A stretch of DNA of 64,000 nucleotides, from assembly GCF_009363535.1 (NCBI RefSeq), contig NZ_CP045369.1, positions 3,111,001 through 3,175,000 on the forward strand, given 5' to 3'. Positions within the stretch are counted from its first letter, which is position 1, and every line of letters starts with the position of its first letter. The notes below the pieces were generated by a model. That model saw nothing but the letters and a program-made list of their open reading frames with translations. It was not told where the DNA came from and searched no databases. Both the position numbers and the translations under genes were made by a program. Positions 16,717 through 25,753 of the stretch are shown piece after piece. The stretch is from Microbulbifer sp. THAF38. GTDB taxonomy: Bacteria > Pseudomonadota > Gammaproteobacteria > Pseudomonadales > Cellvibrionaceae.

Positions 16717-16842
16717 GGTCTTACTTCCAGTAAAATTTCTTATCACAAGTCAATATGCTGGGAGGAATATAGCGCAGATAACCTTAACTCAAAATGAATC
16801 TTATCGAGGGAGGGTGTCAGCTAATCTCAAGACGTTAAGCCC

Positions 16843-16876
16843 TGTAAGAAAAAAGGCGAACCGAAGCTCGCCTTTT
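16843..16876 (-). terminator. Rho-independent terminator of the oad operon
   Basis: On the minus strand, a 9-bp stem AAAAGGCGA/TCGCCTTTT with an 8-nt loop is followed by a T-rich tract, 26 bp past the oadB stop. Confidence 0.85.
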
Positions 16877-16901
16877 CGATAGTCACTTTTGATTGACTCA
16901 A

Positions 16902-18218
16902 TCAACCGCCAGTTAAACTGCGCACCATGCTGATCATCACCCCCGCCGCAACCGCAGAGCCAATCACCCCAGCCACATTCGGGCCCATGGCGTGCATCAG
17001 CAGGAAGTTGTGCGGATTGGATTCAAGCCCTACTTTGTTGGATACCCGCGCAGCCATGGGCACGGCAGATACACCGGCAGAACCGATAAGCGGGTTTACC
17101 TTGTGCTTGCTGAAGACATTGAGCAGTTTCGCCATCAATACCCCTGCGGCGGTACCAATCGCAAATGCCACGATACCCAAGGCGAGGATTCCCAGGGTTT
17201 TGGGGTCGAGGAACTTATCTGCGGCCAGTTTGGAACCAACCGAAAGGCCCAGGAAAATCGTGGTGATATTGATCAGCGCATTCTGAGCAGTATCCGAAAG
17301 GCGAGACACCACACCGCATTCCCGCATCAGATTACCGAAACAGAACATTCCCAACAGCGGCGCAGCAGCAGGGAGGAACAGGGCAACCAGAATCAGCAGC
17401 AACAGCGGAAAGGTAATTTTCTCGCGCTTGCTCACATGGCGCAGCTGCACCATCTCAATTTTGCGCTCCTGCTCGGTGGTGAGTGCGCGCATAATCGGTG
17501 GCTGAATCATGGGTACCAATGCCATATAGGAGTAGGCTGCCACCGCAATCGCACCGAGTAAATCAGGAGCCAAAATGCTGGAAACATAGATTGCCGTGGG
17601 GCCATCCGCACCGCCGATAATACCGATAGCCGCAGCATCGGCGATGGAGAAGTCCATAATCCCCGCAACCGAGAGCCCGACGGCACCCAGCACGGTGGCA
17701 AAGATACCGAACTGTGCGGCCGCCCCCAGGAACAGGGTGCGCGGGTTAGCGAGTAGCGGGCCGAAATCGGTCATGGCCCCCACCCCCATAAAAATCACCA
17801 GCGGGGCCACACCCGAGGCAATGGCCACGGAATAAAAGTTGTACAGCATGCCGTTGCTAAAACCGGCATCACTGGCAAACTCCGCAGCCTGTAGCTGTAC
17901 CGCAGCTGGGGCAGCACCCAAGGCCGCTTTTAAGTCACTGAAACTGGCGCCGGTATCCAGCCCCAGGATCTGGGCCATTTGGGCAAGAATTACCGTATTC
18001 CCCTGGGCCAATGCGGTCTCTGCCGCAGAGAGTGCCAGATCTGCGCCGGGAATATTGGCCAGGATACCGCCGAAGCCAATTGGCACCAGCAACAGTGGCT
18101 CGAAATTTTTGCGAATAGCCAGAAACAGCAGCCCCAATCCAACAAAGATCATGACCAGCTGCCCCGGCATCATTTGCGCGATGCCGGAGGATTGCCAAAG
18201 CGTGAGTAAATTATCCAC
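16902..18218 (-). CDS. oadB: Na+-transporting oxaloacetate decarboxylase beta subunit
   Basis: A 438-residue inner-membrane protein with ~10-11 helices; the Na+ channel subunit that decarboxylates carboxybiotin and exports Na+. Diagnostic segments are [10 protein letters not shown] with the conserved Asp of the ion site, [30 protein letters not shown], and the helix near the end [38 protein letters not shown]. The length is typical of OadB. It is the last gene of a gamma-alpha-beta operon, 19 bp after oadA, and is followed by a strong terminator. A Na+ pump of this type suits a marine bacterium. Confidence 0.95.
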   Translation of the reverse strand: MDNLLTLWQSSGIAQMMPGQLVMIFVGLGLLFLAIRKNFEPLLLVPIGFGGILANIPGADLALSAAETALAQGNTVILAQMAQILGLDTGASFSDLKAALGAAPAAVQLQAAEFASDAGFSNGMLYNFYSVAIASGVAPLVIFMGVGAMTDFGPLLANPRTLFLGAAAQFGIFATVLGAVGLSVAGIMDFSIADAAAIGIIGGADGPTAIYVSSILAPDLLGAIAVAAYSYMALVPMIQPPIMRALTTEQERKIEMVQLRHVSKREKITFPLLLLILVALFLPAAAPLLGMFCFGNLMRECGVVSRLSDTAQNALINITTIFLGLSVGSKLAADKFLDPKTLGILALGIVAFAIGTAAGVLMAKLLNVFSKHKVNPLIGSAGVSAVPMAARVSNKVGLESNPHNFLLMHAMGPNVAGVIGSAVAAGVMISMVRSLTGG

Positions 18219-18237
18219 TTGCGACTCCTACCCCAAA

Positions 18238-20025
18238 CTATGCGATGGACAGCAGGGCATCACCCACCGCCACGGAATCGCCCTCTTTAATCGCTACGCT
18301 GGCAACACTGCCACCGCGCGGCGCACTCACAACGGTCTCCATCTTCATGGCTTCGAGCACAATAATGGCCTGGCCTTCGGTGACCTTGTCACCGGGCTTT
18401 ACCATGACCTTGAAGATATTGCCCGCGAGGGGCGCATTGACCGGCTCACCGCCAGTGGCAGGAGCCGAACTGGTTGGGCTGGCTGTAGGGGCAGCCGCAC
18501 CCACCGGGGCAATATTGGTCAGGTCGCCACCATCGGCCACCATTACGGTGTAGCTCTGGCCTTCCACGGTGACCGTGTAAACCTCTTCCCCTTTATCATT
18601 TTTCACTGCGCTGTTTTCATTGCCTGTTGGCACTGGCTCAAAAGCCTCAGCGTTGCCGCGATTCTTCAGGAATTTGAGGCCGATTTGCGGGAAGAGTGAA
18701 TAAGTGAGTACATCGTCAATCTCACCCTCGCCATTGGTTAGGGCGATATCTTCTTCCCCAGCTTTTTCCTGTAGTTCCAGGGTGAGCTTGTCCAACTCTG
18801 GAGCGATCAAATCCGCAGGGCGACAGGTCACTGGCGCTGCGCCTTCCAATACTTTTACCTGCAGCTCCTGATTTACTTCAGCAGGGGTCGCACCGTATTC
18901 CCCTTTCAAAACGGCTGCGGTTTCTTTGGAAACAGATTTATAGCGCTCGCCGGTCAGCACGTTTAACACCGCCTGGGTGCCTACAATTTGCGAGGTGGGC
19001 GTTACCAGGGGGATATAGCCCAGGTCCTGGCGCACCCGGGGAATCTCTTCGAGCACCTCATCCAGGCGCTCGCCCGCACCCTGCTCGCGCAACTGGTTTT
19101 CCATGTTGGTCAACATGCCACCAGGCACTTGAGCGACCAAAATACGCGAGTCCACACCTTTGAGGGAACCTTCAAATTTCGCGTACTTCTTGCGTACCTC
19201 GCGGAAATACGCGGCAATTTCTTCGAGCAGATTAATATCCAGACCGGTATCCCGCTCGGTGCCTTCAAGCATGGCGACCAATGTTTCGGTGGGGCTGTGG
19301 CCATAGGTCATGGACATGGAGCTGATGGCGGTGTCCACATTGTCGACACCCGCCTCAATACATTTGAGCGCGGTGGCAATAGAAAGCCCCGTGGTCGCGT
19401 GGCAATGCAGGTGGATGGGAATATCCACCGCCGCTTTAAGGCGCTTTACCAGATCGTAACCTTCGTAGGGGCGCAGTAGGCCGGCCATATCCTTAATGGC
19501 AATGGAGTCCGCCCCCATATCCTCAATCTGGCGCCCCAGGTCCACCCACAGGTCCATAGTGTGCACCGGGCTCACGGTATAAGAGATAGTGCCCTGAGCG
19601 TGCTTGTCTTGTTTTTTTACTGCGGCCAGGGCGGTCTTCAGGTTGCGCATATCGTTCATGGCATCGAACACGCGGAAGACATCCACCCCATTCACTGCGG
19701 CGCGCTCGACAAATTTTTCCACCACATCATCGGCGTAGTGGCGATAACCCAGGATATTCTGCCCACGGAACAACATTTGCTGCGGGGTATTGGGCATGAC
19801 TTTCTTTAATTCGCGAATCCGCTCCCAGGGGTCTTCGCCGAGGTAGCGGATACAGGCATCGAAGGTGGCGCCGCCCCAGGATTCCAGCGACCAAAAGCCG
19901 ACTTTATCGAGCTTTTCTGCAATGGGCAGCATATCGTCCAGTCGCATGCGGGTGGCGAACAGTGACTGGTGGGCGTCACGCAGGACTACGTCGGTAATCC
20001 CCAATGGCTTTTTAACCTCAGTCAT
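18238..20025 (-). CDS. oadA: Oxaloacetate decarboxylase alpha subunit (biotin carboxyltransferase)
   Basis: 595 residues. The N-terminal carboxyltransferase domain (about 1-300: [18 protein letters not shown], metal-binding [11 protein letters not shown]) transfers CO2 from oxaloacetate to biotin. A conserved middle domain (PYCT/OADA, about 320-460) and an Ala/Pro/Ser linker (about 500-525) follow. The C-terminal biotinyl domain carries EAMKMET, whose lysine is the biotin site. Start and length agree with the family. It is preceded by the gamma and followed by the beta subunit, giving the complete membrane complex. Confidence 0.96.
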   Translation of the reverse strand: MTEVKKPLGITDVVLRDAHQSLFATRMRLDDMLPIAEKLDKVGFWSLESWGGATFDACIRYLGEDPWERIRELKKVMPNTPQQMLFRGQNILGYRHYADDVVEKFVERAAVNGVDVFRVFDAMNDMRNLKTALAAVKKQDKHAQGTISYTVSPVHTMDLWVDLGRQIEDMGADSIAIKDMAGLLRPYEGYDLVKRLKAAVDIPIHLHCHATTGLSIATALKCIEAGVDNVDTAISSMSMTYGHSPTETLVAMLEGTERDTGLDINLLEEIAAYFREVRKKYAKFEGSLKGVDSRILVAQVPGGMLTNMENQLREQGAGERLDEVLEEIPRVRQDLGYIPLVTPTSQIVGTQAVLNVLTGERYKSVSKETAAVLKGEYGATPAEVNQELQVKVLEGAAPVTCRPADLIAPELDKLTLELQEKAGEEDIALTNGEGEIDDVLTYSLFPQIGLKFLKNRGNAEAFEPVPTGNENSAVKNDKGEEVYTVTVEGQSYTVMVADGGDLTNIAPVGAAAPTASPTSSAPATGGEPVNAPLAGNIFKVMVKPGDKVTEGQAIIVLEAMKMETVVSAPRGGSVASVAIKEGDSVAVGDALLSIA

Positions 20026-20081
20026 GGGTTATCTCTCTCGGCAGAAATTATTGGATGTTGTCGTGAAGCGAAATTTAGCGA

Positions 20082-20315
20082 TTAACGTTTTTTTCTGTGT
20101 TGTTCGATGGCCGCCTTGATAATGGCGTGCAAGCGGGCATCGTCATCGCTGCTACTAGCGGGCGGTGAGGCGACTGGCTCCGCTTCAGGAAAGTGGCGGG
20201 TAATAATTCGGGACATGATGCCGGTGCCTATCACCAGTAACAGCAGGAAGGTAAAAACAATTCCCATACCGAACAGGGTAATGTCCAACCCCTGTTGAAG
20301 TAGCGTATCTTGCAC
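20082..20315 (-). CDS. oadG: Oxaloacetate decarboxylase gamma subunit
   Basis: A 77-residue protein with one N-terminal transmembrane helix (DITLFGMGIVFTFLLLLVIGTG) and a charged hydrophilic tail. In the family this small subunit anchors and assembles alpha with beta. The GMGIVFTFL pattern is typical of OadG. It begins the operon oadG-oadA-oadB on the minus strand with 56 bp before oadA. Confidence 0.92.
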   Translation of the reverse strand: MQDTLLQQGLDITLFGMGIVFTFLLLLVIGTGIMSRIITRHFPEAEPVASPPASSSDDDARLHAIIKAAIEQHRKKR

Positions 20316-20919
20316 TCTATATCCCCCTAAGCCTTCGGATAATACAAGGTTAATATCCGGGTGATTATTCTTCGGCCCGTGGCCGTTTCATGTTAAGTAG
20401 CCACTATGCTTGGGCGCCTATAAAAACGCCCAAACAACACCGCTAAACTTCCGCACAATTTCCAGCTTGCTCCAACTTGCCGAACACCAGGCCGCACCCG
20501 CGACAAACCCCAAAGTACCCTGCGACTGAGCGCAGTGGTCTAATTGGCGATGAACGCGGCTGGCAATCCCTATTACGCCCGGCAATCTAGTCGTCAAGCG
20601 GGGCAAATACAACTGTGTTGGCGGCCCCACCCCGACAAGTAACAAAACTATCTGCTGCCAGAAAGTTTTTCTGCAGCATGGAAGTACGGTCAATTTTCTA
20701 TTATCAATACAAGTTGCTTTTAAAATCAAACACTTAATGGTTTCAGTGGCAACGGTGGCGCCTGGTTCATTACGCCCTTTATTGGTGCAAGTACGTTCGA
20801 ATTTGAGTTTACATCTCCTATGAAAAGTACCAGCGAAATGATCATTGTTACGAAATAGCGCCCACTAGCTGATAGAATATGCGCCAACCATCACACCAAT
20901 TTTTCCGATTTTCAGCTTT
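20316..20919. other. Intergenic stretch between oadG and dusC (divergent)
   Basis: About 600 bp holding the promoters of two divergent genes. A small hairpin TTGGGCG/CGCCCAA lies at 20410-20433. A ~100-codon frame on the minus strand (20418-20729) has no family resemblance and no ribosome site, so I do not call a gene. The stretch is long enough to hide a small RNA, but I see no proof of one. Confidence 0.5.
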
Positions 20920-21939
20920 ATGACCGATAAGACTATTTCCCTGCAGCCGAAGATTTACCAGGCCCCAATGGAAGGTGTTATCGACCACCATGTGCGCAGG
21001 CTGCTCTCAACGATTGGCGGAGTCGATATCTGTGTAACCGAATTTGTGCGTGTTACCGATACCCGCCTACCCCGCAGGGTTTTTACTCGTCTGTGTCCGG
21101 AGCTCTTGGAAGGCGCCAAAACGGCCAATGATGTCCCGGTACGCTTGCAACTTCTGGGCGGCAATCCCGAGGCCATGGGCATCAATGCCGCCAAAGCGTT
21201 TGCCGTGGGAGCAAAAGCGATCGATCTGAATTTTGGTTGCCCAGCCAAGTCGGTCAATAACAGCGATGGGGGCGCCTGCCTATTGCAAAGCCCGCACCGG
21301 GTGGAGGCGATTGTCGGCGCTGTGCGCCGAGCCGTACCGGATCACATCCCTGTCACGGCGAAAATCCGCCTGGGGTTCAACGACCGCTCTACCTATATGG
21401 ATAACGCTCTGGCCGCAGCCGCCGGTGGGGCCAACGAGTTGGCGGTTCACGCGCGCTCAAAAGTCGATGGCTACAAGCCGCCAGCTTACTGGGAATATAT
21501 CGGTGAGATTCGGGAAAAACTGCAGATTCCGGTAGTCGCAAATGGCGATATCTGGACACTGGCAGAATTTCAGCGCTGCCGCGAGCAAACCGATTGCCAG
21601 GCCTTTATGTTTGGCCGCAGCCTGCTGGCAAGGCCCGATTTGGGACTGCAAATTAAGGCCTTCTGCGCCGGGGTAGAATATCAGCCAATGGCATGGCCGC
21701 AGATTGTCGAGTTACTCTGGGGTTATTATCAAATTACCCGGGAAGTTTACCCGGCCAAGTATTTGGGCAACCGGATCAAGCAGTGGCTCGCTTATCTCAA
21801 GCTCGCGTTTCCAGAAGCCCAGGTATTTTTTGAGAAGCTCAAACGCCTGCGCGAGGCGGAAGCTATTGAGGCCATTTTTTTCCAGGAATTGGAGTCCCCG
21901 CAGGAAATCACTAAGCAGAAAACCATTGCAGCCGCTTAA
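20920..21939 (+). CDS. dusC: tRNA-dihydrouridine synthase DusC-like
   Basis: 339 residues. FMN enzyme that reduces a uridine of tRNA to dihydrouridine (U16 in the E. coli DusC case). The TIM barrel shows QAPMEGVIDHHVRRLL, VTEFVRVT, RLQLLGGNPEAM, the active-site loop NFGCPAKSVNNSDGGACLL with the catalytic cysteine, HARSKVDGYKP, and VVANGDIW with the FMN-phosphate segment FGRSLLARP. TEFVRV and the helical C-terminal domain (KQWLAYLK...) point to DusC rather than DusA or DusB. It is monocistronic and convergent with the LolA-like gene. Confidence 0.92.
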   Translation: MTDKTISLQPKIYQAPMEGVIDHHVRRLLSTIGGVDICVTEFVRVTDTRLPRRVFTRLCPELLEGAKTANDVPVRLQLLGGNPEAMGINAAKAFAVGAKAIDLNFGCPAKSVNNSDGGACLLQSPHRVEAIVGAVRRAVPDHIPVTAKIRLGFNDRSTYMDNALAAAAGGANELAVHARSKVDGYKPPAYWEYIGEIREKLQIPVVANGDIWTLAEFQRCREQTDCQAFMFGRSLLARPDLGLQIKAFCAGVEYQPMAWPQIVELLWGYYQITREVYPAKYLGNRIKQWLAYLKLAFPEAQVFFEKLKRLREAEAIEAIFFQELESPQEITKQKTIAAA

Positions 21940-21949
21940 TAGCGGCTGC
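21928..21949. terminator. Hairpin between convergent dusC and LolA-like gene
   Basis: A perfect 9-bp stem GCAGCCGCT/AGCGGCTGC with a TAAT loop that includes the dusC stop codon. T-rich sequence lies on the minus side, so it may end the ABC operon as well. Confidence 0.5.
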
Positions 21950-21957
21950 AAAGTGCG

Positions 21958-22770
21958 CTAGAGTTCGGCCGTTGACTGGCGGCTCAGGTAGGCCGGGTTG
22001 TAATACTTTTCCGGCAAATCATGGGCCTGGGCACTCTCATAAATAACCCGTGTCTCGGTGCCAGTATTGATCGTATCCTGCAGCAGCATTTCCGCCACCA
22101 CCTGTCGCCCCTCTCTCTGCCCCGAGGTAAAGTGTGCAATCTTGGCCAACTTGCCGGATTTCAAATAAAGCTCAGCTTTTACCGGAAAATGACTTTCGCT
22201 ATCCAGCCACAAGTTAATACGCTGGTAGCTCGCCCCTTTGGTTTTGGCGGTAAGATTCAGGCGATTGGCCAGCCGATCTTGTAATGTCTCCTGCCCTGCA
22301 TAAACGCCCTGATAATCCTCACTCCAGGTGAGTGTAGCCACATCCCCCACCGATGCGCCCCCCAGCAGTTTTTGCATGGGTGTAATCCGTATAGGGCGGC
22401 GGCTGCGCGGCATCAACATCCAATAGTTATCTTGCAGCATTAACATTTTGGTGCCCTCCTCTCCCTTGCCTTTAAATACCACCAGAGATTTGCGCTGTGG
22501 ACGGGTGTACACATGGTATTTATCCATACTGTCTAACTCACCATTTTTGTAGACCTGCACTTCTGTCACTACCCGAGCGGAATTCTCTTGCAAACGGTAA
22601 AAGTCGGCTTTGGCAAGCATGGCCTCCACCTGCTGCGCGGTGTAGTTAATCTCACCGCTGGCTCCGCTGTTGGTATTTAGTGAATTAGCCAGTGCCATGG
22701 GTGTTATCGCTAATACCAGAGCGCTACCCAATAGTTTCCAAGCAGTTTTTATTTTCGCTAACTTATACAT
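21958..22770 (-). CDS. Periplasmic outer-membrane lipoprotein-sorting-like (LolA-fold) protein
   Basis: 270 residues with a signal peptide (about 1-28, cleaved after PMALA). The mature part reads as the LolA/LolB-like fold used by the family called outer-membrane lipoprotein-sorting protein: QVEAMLAKADFYRLQENSARVVTEVQVYKNGELDSMDKYHVYTRPQRKSLVVFKG, then KMLMLQDNYWMLMPRSRRPIRITPMQKLLG. It overlaps the permease gene by 8 bp, showing coupling with the ABC transporter. Likely a periplasmic carrier of a hydrophobic molecule working with that transporter. The cargo is unknown. Confidence 0.82.
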   Translation of the reverse strand: MYKLAKIKTAWKLLGSALVLAITPMALANSLNTNSGASGEINYTAQQVEAMLAKADFYRLQENSARVVTEVQVYKNGELDSMDKYHVYTRPQRKSLVVFKGKGEEGTKMLMLQDNYWMLMPRSRRPIRITPMQKLLGGASVGDVATLTWSEDYQGVYAGQETLQDRLANRLNLTAKTKGASYQRINLWLDSESHFPVKAELYLKSGKLAKIAHFTSGQREGRQVVAEMLLQDTINTGTETRVIYESAQAHDLPEKYYNPAYLSRQSTAEL

Positions 22771-23977
22771 GTACCAATGCCTCTGTAATCGGTTTGTTTA
22801 CACCCTTGCGTGCCGCCATAAAGGAAGACAGAACACAGATTGCTGCTACTGCTAATGTGATCATCCAAGCCAGGTTCATGGAGAAATACACCACCAGGGG
22901 GTAGCTCTCCGTTTTACCGGGAGGGGGAGGCATGGTGACTTCAAACACCATCAAACCCATACTCACCGCAGCTGCCAGCAAGATGCCCACGATCGCTCCT
23001 ACCAGAGACAACACCAACGCCTCCAACACAAAACCCAGCAGTAATTCGGCGCGGGACGTACCCAGTGCGGAGAGAGTGCCGATCTCGCGGGTTCTTTCTG
23101 TAACCGACATCGCCAAGGTATTGAAGAGGGAAACAAAAATTACCATCGCCATGATTACGCCCATCAGGCCAAAAATTCGATCGTATAGACTCTTCACCCC
23201 TTGGTAAAAGAAGGCACGATCCTCCCAGGTAGTAATTTCCAACTCTGGAGCCAGACCAGCCAAACGCGCCTTTAATACTTCGGTGTCCTCCAGCTCGTAA
23301 CCATACAGGTGCATGGTACTGACCTTTTTACTATCGAGAATAAACTGGGCAGAATTTATCGACAGATACACTTGACGCTTATCCATATCAGGAACACCAG
23401 TTCCAAAAATTCCCTGCACTTTAAAGTCCAGTGCGTTAAGAGCCCCATCTACGGTGGTGGACATCAGGGTGACATAGTCCCCAGTTTTTACATTCAGATT
23501 TCTGGCCAGATCCTTGCCCAGCATAATCTGTGGGTCGGTAGGATCTTCATTTTTACTGAGAATGCCACCTTCGGTCATATTTAAAAAAGGCCCTTTTACC
23601 CGAAACTCACTCGGTAAAATCCCCTGCCCCAAAAATATGGTCGACTTCTCTCCATTGGAGATTAACCCATTCAAATAGATACGCGGCTGTACCGCCTTTA
23701 CCCGGCTATCGGTCAATAAGCGCTTTCTCAATTCATCGCCATTTTCCAAGCCATTCTGTAATGGATAATCTTCATCGCTATTGAAATATCCAGGCTGGGT
23801 AAACACCAGATGCCCCTGACTGCGTGCCGCGCCTTCTTTCAGGGATTTATAGGTATAGAGTCCAAAGCCCCCGGAAGTCATCAGAGCCATCACCACAATA
23901 GCGACAATTGCGACGGTCAAAAGACTGCGGCGGCGATTGCGCAATAAATTCAACACTGCCATTTTTAAGCGACGCAT
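22763..23977 (-). CDS. ABC transporter permease, MacB/LolE-FtsX family
   Basis: 404 residues. One N-terminal helix (about 17-40), a large periplasmic domain (about 45-270), then three C-terminal helices (LMGVIMAMVIFVSLFNTLAMSVTERTREIGTLSALGTSRAELLLGFVLEALVLSLVGAIVGI and a last helix) form the classic MacB/FtsX topology. The ERTREIGTLSALG coupling motif is clear. It overlaps the ATPase gene by 13 bp at its start. Such mechanotransmitting ABC systems move lipoproteins, peptides or toxins across the envelope without a pore of their own. Confidence 0.88.
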   Translation of the reverse strand: MRRLKMAVLNLLRNRRRSLLTVAIVAIVVMALMTSGGFGLYTYKSLKEGAARSQGHLVFTQPGYFNSDEDYPLQNGLENGDELRKRLLTDSRVKAVQPRIYLNGLISNGEKSTIFLGQGILPSEFRVKGPFLNMTEGGILSKNEDPTDPQIMLGKDLARNLNVKTGDYVTLMSTTVDGALNALDFKVQGIFGTGVPDMDKRQVYLSINSAQFILDSKKVSTMHLYGYELEDTEVLKARLAGLAPELEITTWEDRAFFYQGVKSLYDRIFGLMGVIMAMVIFVSLFNTLAMSVTERTREIGTLSALGTSRAELLLGFVLEALVLSLVGAIVGILLAAAVSMGLMVFEVTMPPPPGKTESYPLVVYFSMNLAWMITLAVAAICVLSSFMAARKGVNKPITEALVHV

Positions 23978-24648
23978 GGGGCTTCCTCCTGCAAAATCAC
24001 ACCGTCTTGTAAATTGATTACCCTGTCACAATGCTGGGTCATACGATCATCGTGACTGGCCACGATAAAGGCTGTTTTTTGTTCCCTGCCCAGATGTTTC
24101 ATTAATTCAATAATCTGCTGGGCCGTTACACTATCCAAACTTGCGGTGGGCTCATCGGCAATCACCAATTTGGGCCTATGCACCAGTGCCCGGGCTATTG
24201 CCACCCGTTGTTGCTGACCACCGGAGAGACGATCGGGGCGATATCGGGCAAATTCTGCCAAGCCCACATGATCCAACATCTGTATTACCCGCTGTTTTAC
24301 CTCTGCAGAATCCACTCCATTGAGCTGTAACGGGTAGGCGACATTTTCAAAGGCACTCATCACCGGTACCAAGTTAAATTTTTGAAAAATAAACCCCATC
24401 TGAGTGCGACGTATCTTCATCGCCTGCTGGTAGTCTCTGGTCATTAACTCACCGGCAAAGTGCACCACACCCGAGTAATCCTGATCCAGCAAACCACAGA
24501 TGTTCAGCAGGGTACTTTTGCCGGAGCCAGAGGGCCCACACAGGGCCACCATATTGCCGGGGCGAATGGCCAGGTTGACGTCCCGTAAAGCCTGGTGTTC
24601 TATTTCGCCGGTCTTATAGGTCTTTTCTATATGTGTCAGCTGCAACAT
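23965..24648 (-). CDS. ABC transporter ATP-binding protein, MacB/LolD type
   Basis: 227 residues, the usual length. Walker A GPSGSGKST (about 38-46), signature LSGGQQQRVAIARAL, Walker B LVIADEPTASLD and the switch histidine in VASHDD are all intact. MGFIFQKFNLVPVMSAFENVAYPL is the Q-loop region typical of LolD/MacB/FtsE-like ATPases. It powers the permease encoded just downstream with which its end overlaps. It lies 20 bp after the small exported helical-repeat protein gene. Confidence 0.92.
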   Translation of the reverse strand: MLQLTHIEKTYKTGEIEHQALRDVNLAIRPGNMVALCGPSGSGKSTLLNICGLLDQDYSGVVHFAGELMTRDYQQAMKIRRTQMGFIFQKFNLVPVMSAFENVAYPLQLNGVDSAEVKQRVIQMLDHVGLAEFARYRPDRLSGGQQQRVAIARALVHRPKLVIADEPTASLDSVTAQQIIELMKHLGREQKTAFIVASHDDRMTQHCDRVINLQDGVILQEEAPCVA

Positions 24649-24668
24649 CGATTCTGCTCCAATTCCAA

Positions 24669-25280
24669 CTACTGCTCAGTATCCGGCTTACAAAGGGCCA
24701 GCGCCCCGCTTGTGGTGGCCACTGCCTGCCACTCACTTTTCAGCTCAGACTTCTCCCCCAAATCCGCTGCCTCCAGGGCGCCACAGTAGATCCAGCTCAC
24801 TGCCTGTACCGGCATTTGCGACAGTCGCGGGTCATCCATCAGCTCACCATAAAGCTCAAAACCCCGATCGAAAGCATTAAAGAAGGCGGGTACCTTGGTA
24901 AAGGTGGTTGCCGCAATCCCTTTAAAAAGCAAATCCCGGGGCATTCCCCTAGCCGAGCGGCCGGGATTCTCTAGCTCCTCAATCATCAGCAGGGCTTTGT
25001 CCATACGGGCAATACCATTTTCCGCATAACTCACCTTCTTCCACGGCAGCCAGCTCTCCTTGGCCATCAGCGTCTCGCTGGCCCCCAGGTAAAATAAAGC
25101 AGCCGGATCTGTGGGATCTTGCTGCTGAGCAGCTTTGAAAGCCTCATAAGAAGCCTCAATGGCATCCCCACTCTGCTGCGCCGCCTTGGTGTATAGTCCT
25201 TCTAACTGCGCATCCACTGCAGCAAAAGCGGAAGTTGTCATACCCAGATGAATCAGTGCCGCTGCGATAATCTTCTTCAT
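24669..25280 (-). CDS. Exported TPR-like helical protein of the ABC operon
   Basis: 203 residues. A signal peptide (MKKIIAAALIHLGMTTSAFA) is followed by helices in pairs: GDAIEASYEAFKAAQQQDPTDPAALFYLGASETLMAKESW and YAENGIARMDKALLMIEELE, close to a TPR consensus. The segment GMPRDLLFKGIAATTFTKVPAFFNAFDRGFELYGELM is conserved-looking. It is the first gene of the operon (this gene, ATPase, permease, LolA-like carrier), suggesting a periplasmic accessory of the transporter. The precise role is unknown. Confidence 0.75.
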   Translation of the reverse strand: MKKIIAAALIHLGMTTSAFAAVDAQLEGLYTKAAQQSGDAIEASYEAFKAAQQQDPTDPAALFYLGASETLMAKESWLPWKKVSYAENGIARMDKALLMIEELENPGRSARGMPRDLLFKGIAATTFTKVPAFFNAFDRGFELYGELMDDPRLSQMPVQAVSWIYCGALEAADLGEKSELKSEWQAVATTSGALALCKPDTEQ

Positions 25281-25753
25281 GATTTCTCTCCTTGCGTTTA
25301 GGTTGAGAGCAGATTAACGCTGGTTATCGAGGGGGTTCTTGATGGTGCGATAAAGGGATGAGGAGAGGGATAAACGGGAGCTGTTGTGGCTGAATGGGGT
25401 TAGAAGTTGAAGATAAGCGTCAAACAACGAGAGACAAACGGAAGTGACGAGGGGCTAGCTCCCAGCAAGTGGTACAGTAGAACCGATTTGTAAATGTTGT
25501 CTCATAGCCAATATACAGCCCATTCTAACAGCTATAAGTATTAGTATGAGTTACTACCGGGACGGAAGAAAAGAATACCCCTCTCCCGGGACACGCTGTG
25601 AATACATCCCTGTATGCTCGTAATCGGCATCCATGCCTCATACGGTCCCGGGAGAGGGGTATTCTTCCCTTCCGCCTTATTAGTAAAACCATTTAGAGGG
25701 TAAGCCAACACTTACCCATCTTGGATTAAGTGGTAAAATTAGGCATCAGTATT
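25281..25753. other. Intergenic stretch with a palindromic element
   Basis: About 470 bp between the ABC operon and a metallopeptidase gene, both on the minus strand. It holds the large inverted repeat at 25563-25674. Nothing else is recognisable. Confidence 0.6.
25563..25674. repeat. Long inverted-repeat element (REP/MITE-like)
   Basis: Two 22-bp arms (25571-25592 and 25645-25666, core CTCTCCCGGGAC/GTCCCGGGAGAG) are perfect, and pairing extends outward through CGGAAG/CTTCCG with a 2-base mismatch. The ~52-nt interior contains GAATACATCCCTGTATGCTCG and GGCATCCATGCC, which can form smaller hairpins. This resembles dispersed palindromic repeats of gammaproteobacteria. No coding capacity. Confidence 0.8.

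Noticed and set aside
20418..20729. A ~100-codon open frame on the minus strand upstream of dusC
   Set aside because: No family resemblance, no ribosome site, odd composition, and it lies in the shared promoter region of oadG and dusC.
20770..20815. GTTCGAAT T-loop-like sequence suggesting a tRNA
   Set aside because: The flanking bases do not form a T stem or acceptor stem.
20731..20870. Codon-like stretch GNGGAWFITPFIGASTFEFEF before dusC
   Set aside because: Too short, with no start or ribosome site; it may be chance.
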